DNA from: Paenibacillus zeisoli
GTDB taxonomy: Bacteria > Bacillota > Bacilli > Paenibacillales > Paenibacillaceae
Assembly (NCBI RefSeq): GCF_003994465.1
Contig: NZ_RZNX01000003.1
Coordinates: 213,280-277,279, forward strand
Length of the DNA stretch: 64,000 nucleotides
Reading direction: 5' to 3'
Positions within the stretch are counted from its first letter, which is position 1. Each line of letters begins with the position of its first letter. Positions 8,265-16,411 of this stretch are shown here, in pieces. The notes under the pieces are model-generated. The model was not told the origin of the DNA, searched no databases, and saw only the letters and a list, made by a program, of their open reading frames with translations. The position numbers and the translations under genes were made by a program.

Positions 8265-9356
8265 ATGAATTTGAATGATCTCCATTTAAATACTAGAAAT
8301 TTATACAAGGATATTCTCCGAAGCTGCTGGCTGATTATTTGCATTTACACTGCCGGGACTCTGCTGGAGCTATTGTTCACGGCTCATGATCATCTCGACT
8401 TCTTCTTGCAGGCTACCTGTATTCCAGTCCTTGAAATGACGGTCCTTAATCTGATTATGGGAGTTGTCTTCCGCAGAATAACCCGCTGGATTGAATACTT
8501 GCTTATTGCCGGAGTGAATCTGTTCATTAGCATCATTATTATTTCACTATATGAACTGCCTATTGTATTCTACATTCTCATTATTCCGATTCTTCTCTCG
8601 CTGTATTTCTACAGCAAGCGTCTGATTATATTTGCTCTGATTCAGGCCATCCTTACGGTCACTCTAATCTATACCTTCTCCACGGCCATCAGGTATGCGC
8701 TGGATAAGTCAGAACTCATTATGCTGTTCTCGATGTTCACGGCCACAGCCTTAATTATTAACAGCCTTCGAAAGCATGCTTTCGCTCTGACTCAAGAGCT
8801 GGTGAAGGTGACCCAGGAGAAGCAGGATCTGCAGACCCGAAACACTCTTATGGAAAGACTCAACCGGGTTGACTCGGCGACAGGTCTGTATAACCACCGT
8901 TCATTTCACGAGCATCTGGTTAATGTTATGGGTGTCTCGGAGGCTTATTCGCTTCAAGTTCATCTCGCCATACTGGACATCGATAATTTCAAGAAGGTGA
9001 ATGATACCTTTGGTCACGCTGTCGGTGACTCTGTCATTAGCTATGTGGCCACTCAATTAAATGAATTTCTGGATCAAAATGATTTTGCCTCAAGATACGG
9101 AGGCGAGGAATTTGCCATCCTGAGTGTCGAGAAGGATACCGCCCAATTCGTAGAGCAATTGGAGGCGATTCGCCTGGCTATCTCCCAGAAGCAGTTTGAC
9201 TCAATGAATGGATTATCTGTCACGATAAGTATTGGAGTTCAGCGGCTCATGCCGGGGATGAATAAGGAGGATCTATTCCACCAGGCGGACATGGCTCTGT
9301 ACGAAGCGAAGAAGTCCGGCAAGAACCGCACAATTGTGGTGGGATCTCATACCTAA
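8265..9356 (+). CDS. Membrane-bound diguanylate cyclase (GGDEF domain)
   Basis: The 363-residue protein has five or six N-terminal membrane helices (residues about 20-170), a short coiled linker rich in Gln and Glu, and a GGDEF domain. The domain begins at DSATGLYNHRSFHEHL, has the metal site AILDIDNFKKVNDTFGH, and carries the signature RYGGEEF near residue 278. Both are intact, so it should make cyclic di-GMP from GTP. The RxxD product-inhibition site is not obvious. No EAL domain is present. The gene is monocistronic, ending at the hairpin at 9362. Confidence 0.88.
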   Translation: MNLNDLHLNTRNLYKDILRSCWLIICIYTAGTLLELLFTAHDHLDFFLQATCIPVLEMTVLNLIMGVVFRRITRWIEYLLIAGVNLFISIIIISLYELPIVFYILIIPILLSLYFYSKRLIIFALIQAILTVTLIYTFSTAIRYALDKSELIMLFSMFTATALIINSLRKHAFALTQELVKVTQEKQDLQTRNTLMERLNRVDSATGLYNHRSFHEHLVNVMGVSEAYSLQVHLAILDIDNFKKVNDTFGHAVGDSVISYVATQLNEFLDQNDFASRYGGEEFAILSVEKDTAQFVEQLEAIRLAISQKQFDSMNGLSVTISIGVQRLMPGMNKEDLFHQADMALYEAKKSGKNRTIVVGSHT

Positions 9357-9361
9357 ATAAA

Positions 9362-9386
9362 AGGAGCCGTCTCCAAGACGGCTCCT
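9362..9386 (+). terminator. Terminator hairpin
   Basis: AGGAGCCGTC and GACGGCTCCT form a 10-bp stem right after the cyclase stop codon. The downstream T-run is poor (GATTTCG), while on the other strand the stem is followed by TTTTATTT, so it may also serve the convergent histidine-kinase operon. Confidence 0.75.
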
Positions 9387-9393
9387 GATTTCG

Positions 9394-9504
9394 TTAAGGG
9401 AGTTCAGTTTGCGTTCTAAAGGCTCCGAGAACGAACATTACTCCCATCGCTGTTTTATTCGGATATACAGATTTAATTTCTTTGACTTTCGCTTTGTTAT
9501 TCAT
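9394..9504 (-). CDS. Possible 36-aa peptide downstream of the histidine kinase
   Basis: An ATG-initiated frame begins 12 bases after the kinase stop codon on the same strand. The product starts MNNKAKVKEIKSVYPN and has a short hydrophobic middle (GVMFVLGAF). The ribosome site is weak (only CCCCAAGTG), and I recognise no family, so this could be chance. Confidence 0.3.
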   Translation of the reverse strand: MNNKAKVKEIKSVYPNKTAMGVMFVLGAFRTQTELP

Positions 9505-9516
9505 CACTTGGGGAGT

Positions 9517-11316
9517 TCATTTATCCCAGATCAGACTTACTACCGTACCCTCCCCTAGTCTCGAATGCACCTCAATCCGCCCGCCCATAGCTTGAACCAG
9601 TTCCTTCGTCACCGCCATACCCAGGCCGCTGCCTTCCGTCTCGCTTTCGGTACTCAATCCACGGAAATAACGCTCGAACAAGCGCCCGACGGTCTGCCCA
9701 TCCATTCCTTGACCGTTATCTGTAATGTCAATGCGTACTCCCTCTTTCCGGCTCCCCCCCGACAGCTCAATATGTATGGTTGTATCTAGAGGGTTATGAT
9801 TAAGCGAGTTCGCTACGATGTTCTCGATAATGCGCTCTAACCACGGCGGATGTATGTCCATGACAATCGGCTCAGCAGGTACGGTGCAGCGAACCCGCCT
9901 GTGATCATAAGCCGGATGCTCGGCAGCCCGGGAGACGGAATCCATTAACAGAGCCCCTATATCCCGCTGCTCGAACACAACGGGAATGTCTCCATTTCTA
10001 AGCCGGTAGGTGAGCCCGAGGTCATTGATCAGCTTGTCCATATAATTCGTCTTCTCCAGAATGATGGCTGCAAACTTTCGCATCTCTTCCTCAGACCAAC
10101 TGTACTTCTCGGCGGCCAGCATATGAGCATAACCCTGAACGGAGGACAGCGGCGTCTTCAGATCGTGGGTAACCCCTGCGATCCACTCTTCTCTGTGCAG
10201 CTGCGTCTGTTCGGCTGCATCCTGGCCGGTACGGAGCGCCAAGGCTAGATTGCCGACAGATTCGATCACTTCACCAAAAATCCGATTGCCACTGGACTGG
10301 AGCCGTTTGTCTTGGTGCCTGTCTTGACGCTTGCCTTGGCGCTTGCCTATCCACTTTCTTCTTCTCCCTCCTTCATACTCGATGATTGGAGAGGGGTCCG
10401 TATAGTCGCCGCTTCCTAATCTCTCAATCGATCCGAGAATATGAAGAATCGGTGTTCCGAACCGCCTTGCATACCATGCGGACAGAAAGAAGAAGACCAG
10501 CAGAGAAGAGCATAGAAATGCGGCAATCCCGATAATCATCACCTGCACCTCCGGTTGAACGTTCAGCACCGGAAGAGCCCCTTGTTCTCCGTTCTCCATC
10601 GGGTACTGAATCAACCAGGTAAGGCCTGTCCTCTTGTCATACCGTGAATCCATTACCGTTCCGTAAATGGCTTGATTCGTTGATCTCACGGCCAGTTCCT
10701 GTAGCGTGTAAGATTCAGGGGCATCTGCACGTTTGCTCCAAGCCGCTATCTCTTCACCTTCGCGGCTCAGGACTTGAACCGAGGCCTTCCTCTTAGCTAG
10801 CAGAGAGAGGGTGCTTGGGGAGAAGGTGAGACTATGATTCCTCAGTCTCCCATCATCGATAAGCCGCACAAGCAAATCTTCAGTTGGGGCTCGAGAGCCA
10901 TATAGGAGGGTATATAGGTGCCCTTCCTTTTCTTGAATCCATAAGCCCAGCTTATAGGGGAACGGCTCGCCTCCAATCCAGTAGTCTATCAGCTGACCGG
11001 GAACATAGCGGGCGGGCAGATCGTCAGGAGCATTGAACGACTGTATCACATTTCCCTTTGCATCCAGACTCTGCAGCCATCCCCCATCTTCCCGAAGCCT
11101 CTTCAATAGAACCGGATCTGCAATCAGCCCCTTCGAATCAATCCTCGAATCCTCAATCAACTTCGATATCCCCAAGGGCGCGAAGCTCCGGTTGAATTCA
11201 ATCTCTTTGAACCGGGCTAACATCCAGATTACGATGAGGATGGCCAGAATCACCAGCAGGGAACCAGCCACAGCAAGCTGGACAGCGAACCGAAGGGTCA
11301 ATCGTCTACGGATCAT
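9517..11316 (-). CDS. Sensor histidine kinase
   Basis: The 599-residue protein has an N-terminal membrane helix (about 15-35), a large extracellular sensing domain, a second helix (about 255-280), a HAMP-like region with an inserted basic stretch (RRRKWIGKRQGKRQDRHQ), then the dimerisation/phosphoacceptor motif GVTHDLKTPLSSVQGY with the histidine near residue 384, and an ATPase domain with N box, DNGQGMDG and GSGLGMAV. It starts one base after the response-regulator stop codon, behind AAGGAG, so the pair is translated together. The signal is unknown; the neighbouring envelope peptidase suggests a cell-wall cue. Confidence 0.92.
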   Translation of the reverse strand: MIRRRLTLRFAVQLAVAGSLLVILAILIVIWMLARFKEIEFNRSFAPLGISKLIEDSRIDSKGLIADPVLLKRLREDGGWLQSLDAKGNVIQSFNAPDDLPARYVPGQLIDYWIGGEPFPYKLGLWIQEKEGHLYTLLYGSRAPTEDLLVRLIDDGRLRNHSLTFSPSTLSLLAKRKASVQVLSREGEEIAAWSKRADAPESYTLQELAVRSTNQAIYGTVMDSRYDKRTGLTWLIQYPMENGEQGALPVLNVQPEVQVMIIGIAAFLCSSLLVFFFLSAWYARRFGTPILHILGSIERLGSGDYTDPSPIIEYEGGRRRKWIGKRQGKRQDRHQDKRLQSSGNRIFGEVIESVGNLALALRTGQDAAEQTQLHREEWIAGVTHDLKTPLSSVQGYAHMLAAEKYSWSEEEMRKFAAIILEKTNYMDKLINDLGLTYRLRNGDIPVVFEQRDIGALLMDSVSRAAEHPAYDHRRVRCTVPAEPIVMDIHPPWLERIIENIVANSLNHNPLDTTIHIELSGGSRKEGVRIDITDNGQGMDGQTVGRLFERYFRGLSTESETEGSGLGMAVTKELVQAMGGRIEVHSRLGEGTVVSLIWDK

Positions 11317-11317
11317 G

Positions 11318-12031
11318 CTAGGTGACTCCTTTTGGCAGAATCAGCTTATATCCCATACCCCTGATATTCACCAGGTATTGAGGCTTCGATGGATCCCTCT
11401 CAATCCTCTCGCGAATACGGTGGATATGAACCATAACAGTGTTGTCGTCATTGTACATATCTTCTCCCCATACACGCTGGTACAGTTCACTTTTGCTGAA
11501 AAGCCGATTGGGATTCTTGCAAAGGAACACGAGGAGCTGGAACACCAGGGCAGGACACGGCGAGAGTTGTCCCTCCACTGTTAACGTGGCCTCCAATTCA
11601 TCTACCTGGAAACGGCCAAAATCGTAGATGCTGCCCGGCGGGCTGCTCTGGGAATTCGCCTGTAAATATCTCCTCAGCTGGGCCCGCATTCGGGCAACGA
11701 CTTCCAGCGGGTTAAAAGGCTTGGTTATGTAGTCATCTCCACCAACAGCGAATCCCGACAGTTTGTCGAAATCGGAGGTTCTAGCCGTCAGGAACAAGAT
11801 GGGCGCGTCCGTTGTTCGGCGAATAAAAGGGCAAATTTCAAGCCCGCTCTGGCCCGGCATCATGACATCCAGCAGGATCATCTCATACCGCCTCTGCTCA
11901 CAGGCAGCGAGTGCAGCTTCTCCATCAAATACCAGATCTATATTGGAGAAGCCCTCCTTGCGAAGCACGGTGGCCATCATTTCCGCAATGGACCGCTCAT
12001 CGTCCACGATCAGAATCTTGGCATCATTCAT
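11318..12031 (-). CDS. OmpR/PhoB-family response regulator
   Basis: The 237-residue protein has a receiver domain with acidic residues near 10-11, the phosphoacceptor Asp55 in LLDVMMPG, and a conserved Lys in YITKPFNPLE. Its C-terminal winged helix contains VMVHIHRIRERIE and ends in RGMGYKL. It is the partner of the adjacent kinase. The divergent promoter region carries two pairs of direct repeats at 11-bp spacing (12096-12115 and 12168-12186), the geometry such dimers bind. Likely targets are its own operon and the M23 lipoprotein gene. Confidence 0.93.
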   Translation of the reverse strand: MNDAKILIVDDERSIAEMMATVLRKEGFSNIDLVFDGEAALAACEQRRYEMILLDVMMPGQSGLEICPFIRRTTDAPILFLTARTSDFDKLSGFAVGGDDYITKPFNPLEVVARMRAQLRRYLQANSQSSPPGSIYDFGRFQVDELEATLTVEGQLSPCPALVFQLLVFLCKNPNRLFSKSELYQRVWGEDMYNDDNTVMVHIHRIRERIERDPSKPQYLVNIRGMGYKLILPKGVT

Positions 12032-12095
12032 TCTTCATCACCCTATCCCCTAGATGCCTCCATTGTATCACGCCCCGCTTACTTCCTGGGCACGG

Positions 12096-12195
12096 GAATC
12101 TTAACGGAATCTTAATTACTATGCCGGATCGGGAGCTGCTGTTAAGGAACAATTTATGTTCCGTTTGATCTGGTGTAAATCTGGTGCGCTATACT
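12096..12195 (+). promoter_or_regulatory. Candidate response-regulator sites and promoter of the M23 gene
   Basis: GAATCTTAA occurs at 12096 and 12107, and ATCTGGTG at 12168 and 12179, both pairs at exactly 11 bases. The second pair covers the -35 position of a promoter whose -10 is TATACT (12190-12195) and which has no good -35, typical of an activated promoter. An inverted repeat GGAAC/GTTCC lies between them (about 12147-12163). Binding by the adjacent regulator is inference. Confidence 0.45.
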
Positions 12196-12226
12196 TTGCC
12201 TTATTAAGTATCCGAGGAGGATCGAT

Positions 12227-13255
12227 ATGATCTGGAACAACATGGCGGAGAAGTTCATATACCCAAGATCCCTTGCTGCTCCCCTGCTTATAGCTGTCTT
12301 GGCTCTGGGAGGCTGCAGTACGGTTACGGTGGGACAAAAGGAGGCTCAGACAGTGAACCAGCAGAGTAAGGCAGGCACGAACAAGACGGAGAGAATCGGC
12401 GGAAAAGAAATTGCGGATCAATTGCTTGCCGGTGAATACGAGCGTCTATACGCCCAGTTTAGCGAATCCTTGAAGTCGGTCGTTACGCTCAAGGATTTCC
12501 GTTCCATGGGCCAGACTTTCACCCAAGGTATTCCCTCTTTCAAGCTGTTATCCAGCTTGCGGTTAAATGGCTACGAATCTCTCGTCTGGAACGAACCCCA
12601 CGGCAGCAGGGGCCTGACGGCAACCATAGATGATAAAGGCTCGATAGCCGGGATTCAGATTCTGGATCATCCCTCGTATTCCGCAACGGATCATGCCTAT
12701 TCCAAGACGAAATTCAGTTACCCCTTTCAGGGCGATTGGCTGGTATATTGGGGAGGGAATAATCGGTTCCTCAACTATCATTACGAATATGAACAGGTCC
12801 GCTATGCTTATGACTTCGTGAAAGTAAAAGATGGCTTCTCCTACGAGGGCGACCCGAAGCTTAACCAGAGCTATTTCGCCTTCGATCAGCCTGTCCTGGC
12901 TCCGGCAGACGGGATTGTAGTTGAGGCTATGGATGGCATCCCGGATAATGAACCGGTAGGGACCATGAATGAAGATCAGCCAGCAGGCAATGTGGTGACC
13001 CTTCGGCAAAACAATGGGGAATACAGCACCATGGCTCATTTCAAGAAGGGCTCGATTCGTGTGAGGAAAGGCGATGCGGTAGCCGCCGGTCAAATTCTCG
13101 GCCAATGCGGCAACTCGGGGAATTCTTCGGAGCCGCATATTCATTTTCAGGTAGCAACCCTAATGAATAACGCCATGACCACGATACCGATCTCCTTCAA
13201 GGATGGCAAAAAGCCGATTCGCGGCGACATGGCGGCGGGGAACAAACCTAAATAA
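12227..13255 (+). CDS. M23-family peptidase lipoprotein
   Basis: The 342-residue protein has a lipoprotein signal with lipobox LALGGC (Cys30), so it should be anchored outside the membrane. Residues about 60-150 resemble a DUF3887-like domain. The C-terminal half is a LytM/M23 fold: the first zinc ligands in HYEYEQVRYAYD and the later HIHF with the QCGNSGNSSEPH segment are present, so it is probably an active peptidoglycan endopeptidase. A good AGGAGG precedes the ATG. A hydrolase gene follows after 18 bases, and the gene is divergent from a two-component system that probably controls it. Confidence 0.85.
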   Translation: MIWNNMAEKFIYPRSLAAPLLIAVLALGGCSTVTVGQKEAQTVNQQSKAGTNKTERIGGKEIADQLLAGEYERLYAQFSESLKSVVTLKDFRSMGQTFTQGIPSFKLLSSLRLNGYESLVWNEPHGSRGLTATIDDKGSIAGIQILDHPSYSATDHAYSKTKFSYPFQGDWLVYWGGNNRFLNYHYEYEQVRYAYDFVKVKDGFSYEGDPKLNQSYFAFDQPVLAPADGIVVEAMDGIPDNEPVGTMNEDQPAGNVVTLRQNNGEYSTMAHFKKGSIRVRKGDAVAAGQILGQCGNSGNSSEPHIHFQVATLMNNAMTTIPISFKDGKKPIRGDMAAGNKPK

Positions 13256-13273
13256 CAATGATGAGGTGTATTA

Positions 13274-14044
13274 ATGAAGTCCATTTCCAAAAACAAGATC
13301 CACACTCCTCACGGAACGATGGAATATGCCCTGTCTGGCGAAGGGGCACCCGCGGTCATTCTCATTAATGGAGGAAGCGGACCTATTGAAGGATGGATGA
13401 AAGTCTTTCATGACCTTGCCGATCAGACCCGCGTGGTGGCTTATAATAGGCTCGGGGTAGGCGGCAGCGACAAGCCGTCTTCCCCCCAGGACGGGCAGAC
13501 TATCGTCACTTCACTCAGACAGCTGCTCCAAGAAATTGGGGTGCGTCCTCCCTACATTCTAGTAGGGCATTCCCTCGGGGGACTATATGCCAATCTGTTC
13601 GCCCGGCAGCATCCCGAGGACATCGCCGGGGTCGTGCTGCTCGATTCCAGCCACGAGCTGGATCTGGCCATTAATCAGACTCAGAGCCCGTTCATTAAAG
13701 GCCTGAATAAGCTGCTTGGAATCTTCGACTCCCTCTCGGCTCACCGTATGTGGAACGAAGTGAATTATGTAGAGGAGACCGCGCGGCAGATCGCGAAGGC
13801 GGGTCCTTTTCCCGAGGTTCCATTGTTCGTAGTCTCCGGGGGTAAGAAGCCGCCGATGATGCCGGAGAGCGCCTTTGCAATCCGCCGCAAAAATCAGCTG
13901 GACCTGGTAAGCTTAAGCCGTCAAGGAAAGCACATTATCGCTGCTAACAGCGGACATTTCCCCCAATTCTCGGAGCCAGAGCTTGTCAAACAGGCTATTA
14001 GCGAGTGTATACATGCGGCTAGGAACTCTTTGAAATCTAAATAG
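13274..14044 (+). CDS. Alpha/beta hydrolase
   Basis: This 256-residue cytoplasmic protein has the alpha/beta-hydrolase core: oxyanion-region INGGSGPIEGW, nucleophile elbow GHSLGG, an acid in the PLFVVSGG region and the catalytic histidine in ANSGHFPQF. It follows the M23 gene by 18 bases with a GAGGTG site, so the two are probably cotranscribed. The substrate cannot be told; the sequence reads like small-ester or haloperoxidase-type hydrolases. Confidence 0.85.
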   Translation: MKSISKNKIHTPHGTMEYALSGEGAPAVILINGGSGPIEGWMKVFHDLADQTRVVAYNRLGVGGSDKPSSPQDGQTIVTSLRQLLQEIGVRPPYILVGHSLGGLYANLFARQHPEDIAGVVLLDSSHELDLAINQTQSPFIKGLNKLLGIFDSLSAHRMWNEVNYVEETARQIAKAGPFPEVPLFVVSGGKKPPMMPESAFAIRRKNQLDLVSLSRQGKHIIAANSGHFPQFSEPELVKQAISECIHAARNSLKSK

Positions 14045-14049
14045 ATAGA

Positions 14050-14622
14050 TTAGTACTCATATCCTTTAGCCTTGGCCCAAATCATAATATCCGCTGGCGC
14101 GCCGAACTCATCCAGGTCGGCATTTCGCAGGATGCCTTCCTGTGTGAAGCCCGCCCGCTCGGCAACCCGGCGGCTCGCCTGGTTGCGGGGGCTGCATCTG
14201 ATCTCCAGCCGCTTGGCCTCCAGGCGGTTTATCGCGAAATCCGCTACGCCCTGAACGGCTTCCTGCGCCAGACCCTGTCCGGTCCGCGAGGTCCTGAGCC
14301 AATAGCCAATCTCAAAATTTCGAATCTCCCAGTCGAACCGATGGAGTCCACTGCTTCCAATGAACTGGTTCGTATGCTTATCGAACAAATGCAGAGCCAA
14401 ATCTGTCCGTTCAAGAAAATTAAGCCTCGCCCTCCGTACATACACCTCAGACTCCTCAACAGTAGGAAGATTCCTGGCAAAAGGGAGCCACGGCTTTAGC
14501 TCATTTACACTCTCGCGAATGGCCTCATTAACTAGAACGCCCTCCCCAAACCGGGGAGCCCGTATGATCATGCGTTCGGTCTCGAACTCCTCAGGAAACG
14601 AAATTAACATGGGATTGTCCAT
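14050..14622 (-). CDS. GNAT acetyltransferase (RimJ/RimL type)
   Basis: The 190-residue protein has the RimJ/RimL layout: opening TERMIIRAPRFGEG, the strand-bulge FEIGYWLRTSRTGQGLAQEA that binds the acetyl-CoA pyrophosphate, and the later SRRVAERAGFTQEGILRNA. Family members acetylate N-termini of ribosomal proteins or small molecules; the substrate here is unknown. It is convergent with the hydrolase gene, leaving only five bases. Confidence 0.88.
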   Translation of the reverse strand: MDNPMLISFPEEFETERMIIRAPRFGEGVLVNEAIRESVNELKPWLPFARNLPTVEESEVYVRRARLNFLERTDLALHLFDKHTNQFIGSSGLHRFDWEIRNFEIGYWLRTSRTGQGLAQEAVQGVADFAINRLEAKRLEIRCSPRNQASRRVAERAGFTQEGILRNADLDEFGAPADIMIWAKAKGYEY

Positions 14623-14664
14623 CTACACACCCTCCTAATTTATAATAGAATCCACAACACCCAA

Positions 14665-14716
14665 ACTTCCTTTCATTTCTAGCATATAGTGTAGAAGCTT
14701 CAGAATGAAAGGAAGT
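14665..14716 (+). promoter_or_regulatory. Inverted repeat that can mask the ribosome site of the crystallin-like gene
   Basis: ACTTCCTTTCATT (from 14665) pairs with AATGAAAGGAAGT (ending 14716); the right arm contains the AAAGGAAG ribosome site of the gene starting at 14723. A perfect TATAAT lies just upstream (14641-14646), so a transcript from it would carry both arms. Confidence 0.5.
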
Positions 14717-14722
14717 GTAGAA

Positions 14723-15085
14723 ATGGGTACAATAAGTCAACGTATACTGCCAAGGCTGGCCCTCTTTGATGAAGAGAATTTTCGTGGAAGAAGAATCGTT
14801 TTTAGAGGTAACCTAGCTATTCGTAATATTGAGAGAATCTTTGACGAACCCGAAAGTTTAAGATTTCGGTCCAATGGCCGAGGCGCTACCCTGGTCTTGT
14901 TCTCACGCAATAATTTCAGAGGCAGATTTCGGGTCATCCGGGTAAGCAGAAATATTGCTGATTTAGAGAGAGCCGTAGGCTTTGAGGTTAATTCCATTAT
15001 CATGTCAAGCACCCGATTAACGATAGAAGAAATCAGACTAATTCGGCGCACCGGACGTCTACCCGGCAAATTCCGCATTTTTTAA
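14723..15085 (+). CDS. Beta/gamma-crystallin-like small protein
   Basis: ATG 14723 follows AAAGGAAG; ATG 14705 lies inside that site. The 120-residue protein has two Greek-key-like repeats: LALFDEENFRGRRIVFRG then LVLFSRNNFRGRFRVIRV, each with the aromatic-x-G pattern of beta/gamma-crystallins. The second repeat ends in NSIIMSS, near to but not an exact N/D-N/D-x-x-S/T-S calcium motif. It is strongly basic (many Arg) and has no signal peptide. Microbial members bind calcium or stabilise structures; the role here is unknown. The upstream hairpin suggests control of translation. Confidence 0.7.
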   Translation: MGTISQRILPRLALFDEENFRGRRIVFRGNLAIRNIERIFDEPESLRFRSNGRGATLVLFSRNNFRGRFRVIRVSRNIADLERAVGFEVNSIIMSSTRLTIEEIRLIRRTGRLPGKFRIF

Positions 15086-15104
15086 TGCTGTAAGCTTAGA
15101 GAAT

Positions 15105-15130
15105 CGCCCTTATACAAGGGCGGTTTTATT
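15105..15130 (+). terminator. Rho-independent terminator
   Basis: CGCCCT and AGGGCG form the stem, followed by GTTTTATTATTT. It ends the crystallin-like gene. Confidence 0.85.
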
Positions 15131-15292
15131 ATTTCATTTCTATAAACAGTGGGAACATAATAATTAAGTATTCTATAATAAGTAAATTATATCTATATCC
15201 AAACTCACTCTATGATCTTTCCAATTCTTGCCTTAAAATTAGAATATTCAAATGTTCGAATACCAAGTAGCAAAAAGGAGAATAAACATTTC

Positions 15293-16171
15293 ATGTTAGA
15301 GAGTCATAAACATTCAAATTCCTCACCCAATCTAGGCGGCCAATCTCTGCACGCAGACTGCGAGAACTGCTTCGGCCTATGCTGCGCTGCGCTGCCCTTT
15401 GCGGCATCAGTGGACTTTGCGGTGGACAAGGATGCCGGGCAGCCCTGTCAGCATCTGCGGCAGGATTTCCGGTGTGGTATTCACGATAAGCTCAGACCGT
15501 CAGGCTACCGGGGCTGTACGGTGTATGACTGCTTCGGGGCGGGACAACAGGTATCGCAGATTACCTTTGGGGGACGTGACTGGCGTACACACCCCGAGTC
15601 CGCCAAGCAAATGTACGAGGTGTTCCCTGTCATGTGGCAGCTCCATGAGCTGCTGTGGTATCTGAACGAAGCATTAAGCCTGGAGCCTGCCCGCGAGATC
15701 CGTAGTGATCTCGAATCCGCTCTCGCCGAGACCGAACATTTGACCGAGCTTACACCGGATTCCCTTGTAAAGCTGGATGTGGCAGCCTACCGGGCCAAGA
15801 TCAATGTGCTGCTGCTTCGAACAAGTGAGCTGGTACGAGAGGATGCGCAGCTTAGGTATAAGAGCTCCCAAGGCCGTAAGAAGAAAAGCTTTGGCCGGGG
15901 TGCCGACCTGATCGCGGCCAAGCTCAAGGGAGCCGATCTAACGGGAGCGAACCTGCGGGGAGCTTACCTAATTGCCGCAGATCTCAGGGGGGCCGATCTG
16001 CGAGGAGCCGATCTAATCGGTGCGGATCTGAGGGACACTGATCTCAGCGGAGCCAACCTGACCGGAAGCCTCTTCCTCACTCAGGCCCAGGTGAACGCAG
16101 CCAAAGGCGATGCAGCGACCAAGCTGCCTTCCTCACTCGTTCCTCCGGCGCATTGGATTAGTTCCAACTGA
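15293..16171 (+). CDS. Cysteine-rich pentapeptide-repeat protein
   Basis: ATG 15293 follows AAGGAG at a rather long 13 bases; the frame is open further upstream but without a ribosome site. The 292-residue product has an N-terminal cysteine-rich domain (CENCFGLCC, then C at about 44, C at 53 and CTVYDC), which could bind metal or a cluster, a helical middle, and at residues about 202-262 a run of pentapeptide repeats (A-[DN]-L-x-G). Pentapeptide repeats form a right-handed quadrilateral helix; some protect gyrase. The same combination of Cys-rich head and pentapeptide tail occurs in Bacillus and Paenibacillus homologues of unproven function. Confidence 0.8.
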   Translation: MLESHKHSNSSPNLGGQSLHADCENCFGLCCAALPFAASVDFAVDKDAGQPCQHLRQDFRCGIHDKLRPSGYRGCTVYDCFGAGQQVSQITFGGRDWRTHPESAKQMYEVFPVMWQLHELLWYLNEALSLEPAREIRSDLESALAETEHLTELTPDSLVKLDVAAYRAKINVLLLRTSELVREDAQLRYKSSQGRKKKSFGRGADLIAAKLKGADLTGANLRGAYLIAADLRGADLRGADLIGADLRDTDLSGANLTGSLFLTQAQVNAAKGDAATKLPSSLVPPAHWISSN

Positions 16172-16187
16172 TAAATTGCTAATTGCT

Positions 16188-16221
16188 GCAGAACCCTGAC
16201 AGATTGTTGTCAGGGTTCTGC
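16188..16221 (+). terminator. Strong hairpin after the pentapeptide gene
   Basis: A perfect 13-bp stem (GCAGAACCCTGAC with GTCAGGGTTCTGC) follows the stop codon by 16 bases. There is no T-tract, so it may stabilise the 3' end rather than terminate by itself. Confidence 0.65.
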
Positions 16222-16411
16222 CCGTAATATGAGAAGTGTAAGTTGGATTGCGGAGTAATTTTGCGGGTTCGGTGATCATCCCCAGTTCGTACACTGGTCG
16301 CAATACGAACGCGTTACCTATTTTGCTACAATGGATGCCCCCGATTTGGTAACAGGCGACATCCAGGCATTCTTCCGCCAATTCATAAGAATCTACTAGG
16401 AGGTATTGGAA

